This document shows, piece after piece, positions 42,721 through 51,281 of a stretch of 64,000 nt of DNA. Below the pieces are notes generated by a model that saw only the letters and a program-made list of their open reading frames with translations, did no database searches and was not told the origin of the DNA. The DNA comes from Haloarcula rara. GTDB lineage: Archaea > Halobacteriota > Halobacteria > Halobacteriales > Haloarculaceae. Position 1 is the stretch's first letter; each line of letters begins with the position of its first letter. The position numbers were made by a program, and so were the translations under genes. The DNA is taken from contig NZ_CP119785.1 in NCBI RefSeq assembly GCF_029338235.1, forward strand, positions 744,001 through 808,000, written 5' to 3'.

Positions 42721-43199
42721 AGTCGAGCCTCCATGAGTTCGGTCACGTCTTCGACGCCCTCGGCTTCTTCCTCGCGGATGAGTCGCAGCGTCTCCAGCAG
42801 CCGGGTCCGGTCGACGCTGAACGACGTCTCGGACGCCTCGATAGATTCGATGAGGTCGTCGTAGAACTTGTAGGCCGTCTCCTCGTTACAGAGCTGGTCG
42901 TACAGCACCCCGTCGAAGTCCTCGTCGGCCTCGTACTGGGCCTCGACGAGCGTCTGAATCTCCTCGAAGGGAACGGTGTCGGCGTCGAGGTCGGCTAGAA
43001 GTTCCTCTAGCTGCCGGCGGTGCTGTGCCGACTCCGCCGACGCGTCTTCCAGCAGCCTGGCGAGGTCGGCGTCGGCAGCGTCATCTGTCTCTGCCGCGTG
43101 TTTGCCGGCCCGGGCCTCGACGACCTCTTCGAGGACGATACCGATCTGGAGCAACCGGGCCAGTTGGTGGTCCGACACAACCGGCTGTGTCAGGCTCAC
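42717..43199 (-). CDS. Ferritin-like helical protein
   Basis: 160 residues, four long acidic helices with Glu and His placed as in ferritin-like carriers (LQIGIVLEEVVEARAGKHAA, then HRRQLEELLADLD and a CNEETAYKFYDDLIES helix). The GTG at 43199 is chosen because GGGAGGTG stands 6 nt upstream; the longer open frame would include the Shine-Dalgarno site. The 4-nt overlap with the SirR-type repressor makes an iron-storage and sensing pair likely. The upstream side is the hairpin array. Confidence 0.75.
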   Translation of the reverse strand: MSLTQPVVSDHQLARLLQIGIVLEEVVEARAGKHAAETDDAADADLARLLEDASAESAQHRRQLEELLADLDADTVPFEEIQTLVEAQYEADEDFDGVLYDQLCNEETAYKFYDDLIESIEASETSFSVDRTRLLETLRLIREEEAEGVEDVTELMEARL

Positions 43200-43223
43200 G
43201 TCGACACCTCCCGGCGACACGAT

Positions 43224-43241
43224 ACAGTCATAGGAAACTGT
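43224..43241. promoter_or_regulatory. Weak dyad ahead of the ferritin-like gene
   Basis: ACAGT and ACTGT form a 5-bp inverted pair around eight bases, about 25-42 nt before the ferritin-like start. It may be an operator for the SirR-type repressor; the match is short. Confidence 0.25.
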
Positions 43242-43315
43242 CGGGGAGGGCGGAACTTAAGCGGTTCCCTGTCCGGGCCGCGTCGGCGAAGAAAGCAGCA
43301 GACGAGCCTCCCCTC

Positions 43316-43577
43316 GTGACGCTAACGCGTCACTCGCGGGTCGTTCCTCCCCGCTCGAAAATCGAGGTCGCTACGCGACCTCGCTACTCGCGGAGACGCC
43401 GTGAGAGCTCTGCTCTCACGTGCTTGCGTTCATAGCCCTACGGGCTATTCACGCAACCGCCGTGGAATCACAGATTCCACGAGCCTTCGTTCGTAACCCT
43501 ACGGGTTACTCACGAAGACGCCGCGGGAGCAAAGCTCCCGCGAGCCTGCGAGAGTAATCGTCCGATTACTCTCGCAG
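43316..43577. repeat. Tandem array of structured 61-bp hairpin units beside sufD
   Basis: Three exact 61-bp units occupy 43400-43460, 43461-43521 and 43522-43581 (the last one base short). Each holds a 21-bp hairpin with 9-bp arms and a 3-nt loop (arms CGTGAGAGC, CGTGGAATC, CGCGGGAGC), a 3-nt spacer (TGC, AGC, AGC), a 33-nt hairpin with arms of 15 (loop TAC twice; the last has 14-bp arms), and a 4-nt spacer (CCGC, ACGC, ACGC). Stem bases differ but pairing is kept. A partial unit with a 21-bp hairpin at 43363-43383 and a 7-bp hairpin at 43316-43333 lie further on. The final hairpin overlaps the sufD stop. Confidence 0.9.
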
Positions 43578-44777
43578 ACGCTCGTAAATCAGCTGGTCGA
43601 GGTCCTCGCGGAGTTCGTCGACCGCGACCTCTTCCAGCACCGGGACGAAGAAGCCTTCGACGAGCATATTCTTCGCCTTCTCGGGGTGGACACCGCGGGA
43701 GGTCATGTAGAACATGTCCTCGGCGTCGACCTGACCCACCGTCGCGGAGTGGGAGGCCTCGGTGTCGTGGTTGTTGATGATGAGCTTCGGGGATGCGTCG
43801 GCCTCGGATTCGTCCGAGAGCATGAGGGTGTTCTCACGCTGGTAGGAGCTGGTGTCCCACGCCTCTGTGCCGACGTCCTGGACGCCCTCGTACACCGAGC
43901 GGGCCTCGTCGTCGAGGACGCCGCGGGTGACGAGGTCGGCGACGGTGTGTTCGGCCTCGTGCCAGACACGCGCGGCGATGTCGACGTGCTGGTCGTCGTG
44001 GCCGAAGAACGCGCCGACGATCTGGGACTCCGAGGAGTCACCGAGCAGGCGCGTCTCCACGCTGGACTTGGTCAGGCGGGAGCCGATGTTGCCCTCGATC
44101 CAGTCGATACTGCCGTAGGTGTCGGCGTGGCCGCGCTTGACCTGGTAGTTGTAGCTCTCCTCCGAGAGGTTCTGGAGGGTGCCGTACTGGACGTAGGCGT
44201 TCTCGCCTGCGACGGCTTCGACGACGCCGGAGTAGTACTGGTCGCCCTCGGTGTCTTCGCCGGTGGTCTGGCGCTCCAGGATGGTGACCGACGAGGACTC
44301 CTCGGCGACGACGAGCGTGTAGTTGAACAGCGACCGGCTGTTCATCGTCGTCCGAATCTTCACGTCCTCGGCGTCGACGCCCTCGGGGACGTAGACGACC
44401 GTCCCAGCGGAGAACAGCGCCGTCGACAGCGCCGTCAGGTAGTCCCGCTCGGTGTCCACGACGGAGCCGAAGTGGTCCTCAATGAGCTCGCCATGCTCGT
44501 CTAGCGCGTCTGACCAGGAGAGGACGTCGACGCCCTCGGCGTCGATTCGGTCCTTGTCCTGGGCGTAGTCGAGCGGGTCGACGAGCGTCTCGTAGTCGAG
44601 CGCGTCGAGGTTGGTCCACTTGCGGCCCGGCGTCTGGATGACGTCTGGCATCTCGAGGTCGTCCAGGGCCGCGAGCGCGTCCTTGCGCGTCTCCAGCAGC
44701 CACTCGGGCTCCCCGAGGTCTTCGGATATCTGTTCGACTGCGTCTTCGCTGAGTGTAGCGTGTACCTGCGTACTCAT
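43566..44777 (-). CDS. sufD: Fe-S assembly scaffold protein SufD
   Basis: 403 residues, right-handed beta-helix typical of SufB/SufD. Conserved phrases are VYVPEGVDAEDVKIRTTMN and SHSATVGQVDAEDMFYM near the C-terminal core (HSATVGQVD carries the SufD/SufB active-site His). It forms the SufBC2D complex that builds iron-sulfur clusters. The gene starts 2 nt after sufB stops, and the last gene of the sufCBD run ends in the hairpin array at 43546-43577. Confidence 0.95.
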   Translation of the reverse strand: MSTQVHATLSEDAVEQISEDLGEPEWLLETRKDALAALDDLEMPDVIQTPGRKWTNLDALDYETLVDPLDYAQDKDRIDAEGVDVLSWSDALDEHGELIEDHFGSVVDTERDYLTALSTALFSAGTVVYVPEGVDAEDVKIRTTMNSRSLFNYTLVVAEESSSVTILERQTTGEDTEGDQYYSGVVEAVAGENAYVQYGTLQNLSEESYNYQVKRGHADTYGSIDWIEGNIGSRLTKSSVETRLLGDSSESQIVGAFFGHDDQHVDIAARVWHEAEHTVADLVTRGVLDDEARSVYEGVQDVGTEAWDTSSYQRENTLMLSDESEADASPKLIINNHDTEASHSATVGQVDAEDMFYMTSRGVHPEKAKNMLVEGFFVPVLEEVAVDELREDLDQLIYERLRE

Positions 44778-44779
44778 GA

Positions 44780-46210
44780 TTATCCGAGCGACCCCTCCAT
44801 CTCCAGTTCGATGAGGCGGTTCAGTTCGACGGCGTACTCGATTGGCAGCTCTTCCGTGATCGGCTCGATGAAGCCGGCGACGATCATCTGCTTTGCGTCG
44901 TCGTCGTCCAGTCCACGCGACTGGAGGTAGAAGACGTCCTCGTCGCCGATCTTGCCGACGGTCGCCTCGTGAGCGACGTCGACTTTCGACTCCTGAATTT
45001 CCATGTACGGCATCGTGTCCGACGTGGAGTCGTTGTCGAACATCAGCGCGTCACACTCGACGGACGTCGAGGAGTCCTCGGCACCGTCGGCGATGTGGAC
45101 CAGGCCGCGGTAGTTCGTGCGGCCGCCGTCCTTCGCGATAGATTTCGATTCGATGGTGGACTTCGTGTCGGGCGCGTTGTGGTAGACCTTCGCGCCCGTG
45201 TCGATGTCCTGCCCTTCGCCGGCCATGGCGATGGTGATGTGGTTGTCAGTCGCGCCTGGCCCCTTCAGCACGGTGGAGGGGTACAGCATCGTGGCCTTCG
45301 AGCCCATGCTGCCCGAGACCCACTCCATGGTCCCCTCTTCCTCACAGATGGCGCGCTTGGTGTTGAGGTTGTACGTGTTCTTCGACCAGTTCTGCACGGT
45401 CGAGTACTGGACGTGAGCGTTCTCGCCGACGAACACCTCGACCCCACCGCTGTGGAGGTTGAACGCCGAGTACTTCGGCGCGGAACAACCTTCGATGTAG
45501 TGGACTTCGGAGTTCTCCTCGGCGATGATGAGCGTGTGCTCGAACTGGCCCATCCCCTCGGAGTTCATGCGGAAGTACGCCTGCACGGGCATGTTGACCG
45601 TGGTGTCTTCGGGGATGTAGACGAACGAGCCACCGGACCACACCGCGCCGTGGAGGGCGGCGAACTTGTTGTCGCTCGGGGGAACGCACTTCGTCATGAA
45701 GTGCTCTTTGACGAGTTCTTCGTGCTCCTGGACGGCCTTGTCCATGTCACAGAAGATGACGCCTTTCTCCTCCCAGCGCTCCTGCATGTTCTGATAGACA
45801 ATCTCCGATTCGTACTGGGCGCCCACGCCCGAGAGGGCGTTCTTTTCGGCTTCCGGGATGCCCAGCTTGTCGAAGGTGTCCTGAATCTCTTCGGGGAGGT
45901 CTTCCCAGTTTTCGGCGCCGCCACGCGTCTCGATGTCGGGGCGGATGTAGGGGACGATGTCGGCGATGTCGACCTCCGAGAGGTCCGGCGCTCCGGGCCA
46001 TCCCTCCGGCATCGGCATCTCCTGGAACTGCTTGAGCGCGCGCAGGCGGCGCTCGAGCATCCATTCGGGCTCGTCCTTGTCTTCCGAGATGACTCGCACT
46101 GTCTCCTCGGTGAGGCCCTTCTCGGTCTCGAAGGCGGATTTTTCCTCCTTCTTGAACTCGAAGCGGGCTTCGGTGTCGGTCTCTTTGAGGTGGTCTTGGT
46201 CTGAGCTCAT
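44780..46210 (-). CDS. sufB: Fe-S assembly scaffold protein SufB
   Basis: 476 residues, full length. Family marks: VPPSDNKFAALHGAVWSGGS, SEVHYIEGCSAPKYSAFNLH (the Cys of EGCSAP is the SufB sulfur-receiving Cys), and AHEATVGKIGDEDVFYLQSRG. It accepts sulfur and iron and hands clusters to targets. Order is sufC, then sufB after 35 nt, then sufD after 2 nt. No sufS or sufU is present here, so the cysteine desulfurase is encoded elsewhere. Confidence 0.97.
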   Translation of the reverse strand: MSSDQDHLKETDTEARFEFKKEEKSAFETEKGLTEETVRVISEDKDEPEWMLERRLRALKQFQEMPMPEGWPGAPDLSEVDIADIVPYIRPDIETRGGAENWEDLPEEIQDTFDKLGIPEAEKNALSGVGAQYESEIVYQNMQERWEEKGVIFCDMDKAVQEHEELVKEHFMTKCVPPSDNKFAALHGAVWSGGSFVYIPEDTTVNMPVQAYFRMNSEGMGQFEHTLIIAEENSEVHYIEGCSAPKYSAFNLHSGGVEVFVGENAHVQYSTVQNWSKNTYNLNTKRAICEEEGTMEWVSGSMGSKATMLYPSTVLKGPGATDNHITIAMAGEGQDIDTGAKVYHNAPDTKSTIESKSIAKDGGRTNYRGLVHIADGAEDSSTSVECDALMFDNDSTSDTMPYMEIQESKVDVAHEATVGKIGDEDVFYLQSRGLDDDDAKQMIVAGFIEPITEELPIEYAVELNRLIELEMEGSLG

Positions 46211-46245
46211 GATATGTATGGGTTAGGGTTGTGTACGTATGGGTG

Positions 46246-47178
46246 TTATGCGGCCTCGTAGGCTTCCTCGCGGACCCAGTCGTACCCCTCGTCCTCGAGT
46301 TTCTCGGCGAGTTCCGGACCGCCGCTCTGGGCGATCTGGCCGTCGAGCATCACGTGAACGTGGTCGGGTTCGACGTAGTCGAGGATGCGCTGGTAGTGGG
46401 TGATCTGGAGGATGCCGGCACCCTGCTCGTCGCGCAGGGCGTTGATTCCTTCTGAGACGTCCTGCAGGCGGTCGATGTCCAGCCCGGAGTCGATCTCGTC
46501 GAGCACGGCGACGGAGGGCTCGAGAATGGCGGCCTGAAGGACCTCGTTTTGCTTCTTCTCGCCGCCGGAGAAGCCGGCGTTGAGATAGCGGGAGGCGAAC
46601 TTCTCGTCCATGTCCAGTTGCTCCATCTTCTCCTGGAGGATCTCCTGGAACTCGGCGACGCCGACCTCGCCCTCGTCGGCGGGGCCCTCCATCGGGGAGG
46701 TGTCGTAGCCGGCGGCGTCCTCTTTGGTGTCCTCGCTCTCCGCTTCGGCTTCCTCCTCGTCCTCGTCCTCGAAGAGCTCCTCGCGCTCTTCGAGCTTGGC
46801 GTTGAGCGCCGTCCGGAGGAAGTTGACCATGGTCACGCCTTCGATTTCGGCGGGGTACTGGAACCCGAGGAACACGCCAAGGGCGGCGCGCTCGTTGGGC
46901 TCGAGGTCCAGCAGGTCCCAGGTCCGCAGGTCATCCGGAATCTCGAAGTCCTCGCCGAACTCGTCGTCTTCGAGGTGGATGAGGACCTCGCCGTCAGTGA
47001 CTTCGTAGGCCGGGTGGCCCGCGATGACCTTCGCCGTCGTGGACTTGCCCGAGCCGTTCGGGCCCATCAGGGCGTGGATTTCGCCGGACTCCACTTCGAG
47101 GTTGACACCGCGAAGGATTGTCTCACCGCCTTCCTCTGCGACTTCCGCGTGTAGATTGTTGATTTCGAGTACTGCCAT
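46246..47178 (-). CDS. sufC: Fe-S assembly ATPase SufC
   Basis: 310 residues, ABC ATPase. Walker A is GPNGSGKST, the signature FSGGEKKQ, and Walker B VAVLDEIDSGLD. Between the Q-loop and signature is a 40-residue insert rich in Glu and Asp (FEDEDEEEAEAESEDTKEDA and following), larger than in bacterial SufC, which is common in haloarchaea as surface acidification. It drives shape change in the SufBCD complex. A dyad at 47198-47211 lies in its promoter. Confidence 0.96.
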   Translation of the reverse strand: MAVLEINNLHAEVAEEGGETILRGVNLEVESGEIHALMGPNGSGKSTTAKVIAGHPAYEVTDGEVLIHLEDDEFGEDFEIPDDLRTWDLLDLEPNERAALGVFLGFQYPAEIEGVTMVNFLRTALNAKLEEREELFEDEDEEEAEAESEDTKEDAAGYDTSPMEGPADEGEVGVAEFQEILQEKMEQLDMDEKFASRYLNAGFSGGEKKQNEVLQAAILEPSVAVLDEIDSGLDIDRLQDVSEGINALRDEQGAGILQITHYQRILDYVEPDHVHVMLDGQIAQSGGPELAEKLEDEGYDWVREEAYEAA

Positions 47179-47197
47179 GGTAGTCTTAGGTCAACCG

Positions 47198-47211
47198 AAA
47201 CAAGGTTGTTT
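47198..47211. promoter_or_regulatory. Dyad in the suf promoter
   Basis: AAACAA and TTGTTT form a 6-bp inverted repeat around GG, 20-33 nt before the sufC ATG, inside the core promoter. A repressor sensing iron or cluster status could bind here; by chance, AT-rich dyads also arise in TATA regions. Confidence 0.35.
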
Positions 47212-47302
47212 TCCCCCATCAAGCTTTCGCATTGCTGCGAACTCGATTTCGGTATTCGGAAACAATATTTCTCTGCCGAAAAACCGGACGGCGGGCGGTC
47301 AG

Positions 47303-50104
47303 TTACATGAAACTGCCGAGTCCGGTCTGCTCCTGGCCCGATTTGACCTCGTCCCAGGAGATGTCCAGCGCCTCCAGAATCCGTGCGATGGGGCCCTTGA
47401 GTGTCTTATCGAGCATCTTGTCCCAGTCGACCTCGAACTCTTCGGGAATCTGGTCGGCGTACTCGAAGCAGATGACGTCGGGGTCCCGCCGGAACTCGCC
47501 GTACAGCGGGTCCCTAGAGGCGTCCAGGTCCTCCTCCGCCTCGACCCGGTCCCAGAAGTCCGCGTGTACGCGGTCGAGATAGAGCCGCTTGGGTTTCGAC
47601 CCGCTCTTGAAGTTGGTGCCAAGCAGGAGGTTCGCGTACTTCGCGCCCCGGACCTGTGCGGTGTCGGTGTCGTAGTTGTCTAACTTTTTGCCGATACCGC
47701 CAGGGATGCCGACGTCGTCGTAGTCGACGTTGCCCGCCTGGTAGTCCTCGATGACGTCGCCGACATAGCTCTTGATGCTGTCGGCGTCCTCGCCGTGGAC
47801 GATGCGGTCGATGACCTCCTTCTGGACGCGCTTCGTGATGGGCGCGATGTCCGAGCGCTGGTACTCGAAGCCCGTGATGTCGATGTCGTCTACGTGTTTG
47901 CCCTCCTTCCAGACGATGTGACCCGCGTACCGTTTCTTCTTGCCCGCCTGGAAGAACCGCCGGTAGAGCTTCTCGAACTCTATCTGGAAGCGGTGGTCCG
48001 TAGCGTTCAATCGCTCGCTGGCGAACTCGTCGTAGGAGGCGTTGATGACGTCCTCCAGCTCGAACCCCTTCTGGATGGTCGCCGCGATGAGTTCGAGTTC
48101 GCTCTCGTCCATCTCGGGGTGTTTCTCCCGCATCTCGTCGGTGACCTCGGCCTCGCCGTCGAGGTCGTCGGGGCCGACGTCGCCGAGCTGGAGCATGACG
48201 GAGTCGGTATCACCGTATACGACGCTGTAGCCCTCGTTTTCGACGACTTCGTCGGTGTAGTCGATGACCTCTCGACCGGTGGCCGTGACCGCCGCGCCCA
48301 TCTCCTTGTCGTAGAGGCGAAAGCGGTCCCACCCAAGTACGCCATATAACGAATTCATAATCACCTTGACAGAGGCCTGTTGCCGGTCTAAGCGCTCATA
48401 CTCCGGATTTCCAGGGTCGTAGCTGTTTCGTTGGACCTTCTTCTCTTCGCGTTCTGTCAGGAGTTCGTCGACCATCGACCGGATGACCCCGTCCGGTTCC
48501 TTCCGAAAGTGGGTCCCGTTGGGGGCGCGGTAGGTCTCGCCGTCGTAGACCTCAGGGTCGACCTTCGTCTCCGGTGAGGCGTTGGTCGTCACCATGCACA
48601 TCGGATAGAGGCTCTTCAGGTCGAGCACGGTGACGTTTTCGCGCACACCCGTGATAGGGTCAAAGACGGCGCCACCCTCGTAGTCCTCGCTCTCCTGTTG
48701 GCCTTTCGAGGGGAGTGCGAACTCACCGTGGAGCTTGTGCAGGACGTACATGTCGACGGCGTCGCCCGGCGTCGTGGCGTCCTCCAGTTTACAGCCCACG
48801 AAGGTACGGACCTCGTCCCAGAAGTCGATGATGTCCTGCTCGCGGTCGAGTTCGACACACAGCTCCACGTCCCGGAGGTTGTACTCCAGCAACCGCTCGG
48901 GCTCTTGCTCCCAGAGGTCGCCGATGTCGCCGGTGTAGCGCTCCTTGCCGACGCCGAGTTCCTGTTCACCGACGGCGTCCAGCCGGTAGGACTCCAGTTC
49001 GGTGAACTGCGTGCGCTTGTACGCATAGAGCAGGTCGAAGACGACCCGGCCTTTGATGTCGGGACCCTGCCAGTCGCTGCGCCACACCTCGTCGACTCTC
49101 GATAAGCGGTCGATGTTCAGGTCGTAGTCGTGGTCGTAGCTCTGGAGTTGCTCGATGCGGTCGAGCAGGTACGGCGCGTCGAAGTCGTCGAAGTTCCACC
49201 CGGTCAGGACGTCGGGGTCTGTCTCCTCGATATACTCGATGAACGCGTCGAGCATCGCCGTCTCTTCCTCGAAGATGCGGACGTCGGCCTCGAAGTCGGC
49301 GTCCTCGCGAATGGGGTCGTAGGCGGCCAGCGCCTCCGGGCCTTCGATGCCGTCGGGTGACTCGTAGAGCCAGACGACGTACTCGTCGGTGTAGGAGTCG
49401 TGCGAGGTGAGACAGACGATAGTCTGCTCGCCGTCCTCCGGGAAGCCGTGGCGGTCGTCGACCTCGATGTCGAAGGTGTTGACCCGCGGTTCGGCGCTGG
49501 CATCGACCGGCTCGAGCTCCTCGTGGTGGACCTTGTAACTCCCGTCGTCGAGCTCGCGGGCCGGCACCCTGACGCCGGAGGTGATGTCTTTGTCGATGAG
49601 CAGCCGGTTAGGGAAGAGAATGTCCGCCTCGTAGTGGTCGAAGTCGTCCCGCATCTGGCCCACGTCGCGGGGTGTCTGGCCGAATATCTTGGTCAGGCGT
49701 TCACCCCGAATCGACTCGTAGGGTTCGCCGTCGTTGTCTGTCTCTTCCCATCCGGTAATGGCGTCGTACTGGCGGAGTCGGTCCTCGCTGACGCTGCTGG
49801 TCGGCGCGTAGAAGTACGGTTTGAACTCGTAGGCCCGGGCGTGGACCGCCTCGTTGTCCTCGGTTCGGCCGAAGACGTGGACGACCGGGAACTCGTCGTC
49901 GCCCCGGCCCTCGACGGTGTAGTCGACCTGCGTGACGACGAACTCGACGGTCTCCTCGACGTCGGGAAACTGGCGCTCGTCGATGTCGACGACGCTCGCG
50001 TCCCCGTCGCCGTTGCCCGCGATGGCCGCGGCCTCCGCCGCCGGCCGGTCGTCGCCCCCGTCCGATCCGAAGTCCCCGAGGGCGCTTTGACTCTCCTCAC
50101 TCAT
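47303..50104 (-). CDS. polB: Replicative DNA polymerase B
   Basis: 933 residues. The 3'-5' exonuclease has FDIEVDD (ExoI, near residue 211) and a GWNFDDFDAPYLLDRIEQL ExoII region. Polymerase motif A is DLKSLYPM (around 495), motif B KVIMNSLYGVLGW and motif C YGDTDSVML (around 630). It copies the chromosome together with PolD. Haloarchaeal polB genes often carry inteins at motifs A, B or C; none interrupts this one, since all three motifs read through. The start MSEESQ is preferred to eight in-frame upstream residues. Confidence 0.97.
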   Translation of the reverse strand: MSEESQSALGDFGSDGGDDRPAAEAAAIAGNGDGDASVVDIDERQFPDVEETVEFVVTQVDYTVEGRGDDEFPVVHVFGRTEDNEAVHARAYEFKPYFYAPTSSVSEDRLRQYDAITGWEETDNDGEPYESIRGERLTKIFGQTPRDVGQMRDDFDHYEADILFPNRLLIDKDITSGVRVPARELDDGSYKVHHEELEPVDASAEPRVNTFDIEVDDRHGFPEDGEQTIVCLTSHDSYTDEYVVWLYESPDGIEGPEALAAYDPIREDADFEADVRIFEEETAMLDAFIEYIEETDPDVLTGWNFDDFDAPYLLDRIEQLQSYDHDYDLNIDRLSRVDEVWRSDWQGPDIKGRVVFDLLYAYKRTQFTELESYRLDAVGEQELGVGKERYTGDIGDLWEQEPERLLEYNLRDVELCVELDREQDIIDFWDEVRTFVGCKLEDATTPGDAVDMYVLHKLHGEFALPSKGQQESEDYEGGAVFDPITGVRENVTVLDLKSLYPMCMVTTNASPETKVDPEVYDGETYRAPNGTHFRKEPDGVIRSMVDELLTEREEKKVQRNSYDPGNPEYERLDRQQASVKVIMNSLYGVLGWDRFRLYDKEMGAAVTATGREVIDYTDEVVENEGYSVVYGDTDSVMLQLGDVGPDDLDGEAEVTDEMREKHPEMDESELELIAATIQKGFELEDVINASYDEFASERLNATDHRFQIEFEKLYRRFFQAGKKKRYAGHIVWKEGKHVDDIDITGFEYQRSDIAPITKRVQKEVIDRIVHGEDADSIKSYVGDVIEDYQAGNVDYDDVGIPGGIGKKLDNYDTDTAQVRGAKYANLLLGTNFKSGSKPKRLYLDRVHADFWDRVEAEEDLDASRDPLYGEFRRDPDVICFEYADQIPEEFEVDWDKMLDKTLKGPIARILEALDISWDEVKSGQEQTGLGSFM

Positions 50105-50213
50105 TGTCCGCCCTTCGAGACGGTACATAAAAACGTCGGCGGTCGGTAGCGCACATCTTTGTCACAGGCACAAAGTATATGCTAAAGAGTGGCATACCCA
50201 AAGATGACCCCCC

Positions 50214-50405
50214 ATGTCGCACCGCGCATCTCCCGACGGTGAGTCGGATAGGGCGAACGAGCTCCGGTCGGACCCTGCGCTCCCCGAGGCCGTGCAGACG
50301 ACCGAGACTTACGAGACCGAGGAGGGGACAGTGTTCTACGACGCCCAGAATCCGCTCGCGTGGGTGCAGACGGATACGACTGTTTCACTCAGTGACCGGG
50401 CCTGA
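50214..50405 (+). CDS. 63-residue acidic haloarchaeal protein
   Basis: 63 residues: an N-terminal disordered part (MSHRASPDGESDRANELRSD) and a folded-looking end, ETEEGTVFYDAQNPLAWVQT. The phrase DAQNPLAWVQTDTTVSL recurs in a small family of unknown function in haloarchaea, by memory. It is divergent from polB, whose promoter it shares. Stop is followed by the next small gene after 38 nt. Confidence 0.7.
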   Translation: MSHRASPDGESDRANELRSDPALPEAVQTTETYETEEGTVFYDAQNPLAWVQTDTTVSLSDRA

Positions 50406-50443
50406 GAGAAGTCCTTTTATCTACCCCGGCCGACTGTCCGAGT

Positions 50444-50833
50444 GTGCTTGACGGTCCCGACGAAGACGGCCAGGGCGCACTCGGTGAGAAGAGCCCCTAC
50501 GAACCCGAGGAGTTCGACCCGTCGAGCCTCGGCCCCGACATCCCGGAGGCGCCGGACCCACCCGAGGGCGCCGCTAACACCGAGGTGACTGCGCTATTCT
50601 GGAAGCTCGTCGTCGTGTTCAATATCGCTCTCCTGGCCCTCTCTGTCGGCCCGATGCTATACTACTTCGAGGGGCGGGTCGACCTGGGCATCCGCGTCAC
50701 GCTCGCCGGCGCCATCGCCTTCGCCTACGGCTACTTCCGCTACCGGCAGTTCGTGAAACAGCGAGACAGCGACGAATCGGCCGACGAGGGTCCCGGGGAC
50801 GAGGACGACGACCCTACGGACCACAACGGCTAA
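50444..50833 (+). CDS. Two-helix membrane protein with acidic tails
   Basis: 129 residues. A polar N-terminus of about 50 residues (Pro- and Glu-rich), two hydrophobic helices (LFWKLVVVFNIALLALSVG and IRVTLAGAIAFAYGYF) and a very acidic tail (SADEGPGDEDDDPTDHNG). GTG at 50444 is the start: CCTTTTATC lies about 27 nt before it. Unknown function, found next to polB in related genomes as far as I recall. Confidence 0.75.
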   Translation: MLDGPDEDGQGALGEKSPYEPEEFDPSSLGPDIPEAPDPPEGAANTEVTALFWKLVVVFNIALLALSVGPMLYYFEGRVDLGIRVTLAGAIAFAYGYFRYRQFVKQRDSDESADEGPGDEDDDPTDHNG

Positions 50834-50858
50834 CCAGCCCCGTCGGCTACGGCGGGAT

Positions 50859-51281
50859 ATGCGCACCGTCCGCGACGAATCGGGGACCCACTACGTCCTT
50901 CTGAAGCAGTCGAGTGAGTCAAGCCTGGTACGGGACCCTGCGACGGGGACCGAGAAACACGTCGCCAACGAGGCCATCGAGCCTGTCGACGGCGAGTCCC
51001 CGCTGGCCACCGCCGCGAGCGCCGTCCCCGAGGCCGTCCGGACGGCGCTGACCGCCGCCCACGACGACCGGGCGCTGGGACTGCTGGTCGAACTCGACCG
51101 TCGGGGGCCGCTCCCGGTGCATGACCTGCTTGATAGCTACGACCTCTGTGAGAGTGACCTCCACGGCCTGCTCGGGGAGTTTCGCGCCGCGGGGCTTGTA
51201 GACGAAGCGGACGTGTTCGGCCAGCGGGGCTACGACACCACCGAGACGGCCAGCGAGGCCGTCGACTCCCTCACCGACTAG
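50859..51281 (+). CDS. Winged-helix-like haloarchaeal protein
   Basis: 140 residues. The N-terminal 35 residues form a beta-hairpin-like segment ([17 protein letters not shown]). The C-terminal half reads as a winged helix: [20 protein letters not shown] then [22 protein letters not shown]. It may bind DNA or act in a regulatory step. Its stop overlaps the rad50 stop by 4 nt in convergent orientation. Confidence 0.75.
   Translation: MRTVRDESGTHYVLLKQSSESSLVRDPATGTEKHVANEAIEPVDGESPLATAASAVPEAVRTALTAAHDDRALGLLVELDRRGPLPVHDLLDSYDLCESDLHGLLGEFRAAGLVDEADVFGQRGYDTTETASEAVDSLTD

Noticed and set aside
43316-43577. CRISPR array reading of the 61-bp repeats
   Set aside because: The period is regular, but there are no identical repeats separated by unique spacers; every part of the unit is palindromic, the stems differ between units, and no cas gene is near.
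47303-50104. Intein in polB
   Set aside because: Motifs A, B and C are continuous and the length is normal.
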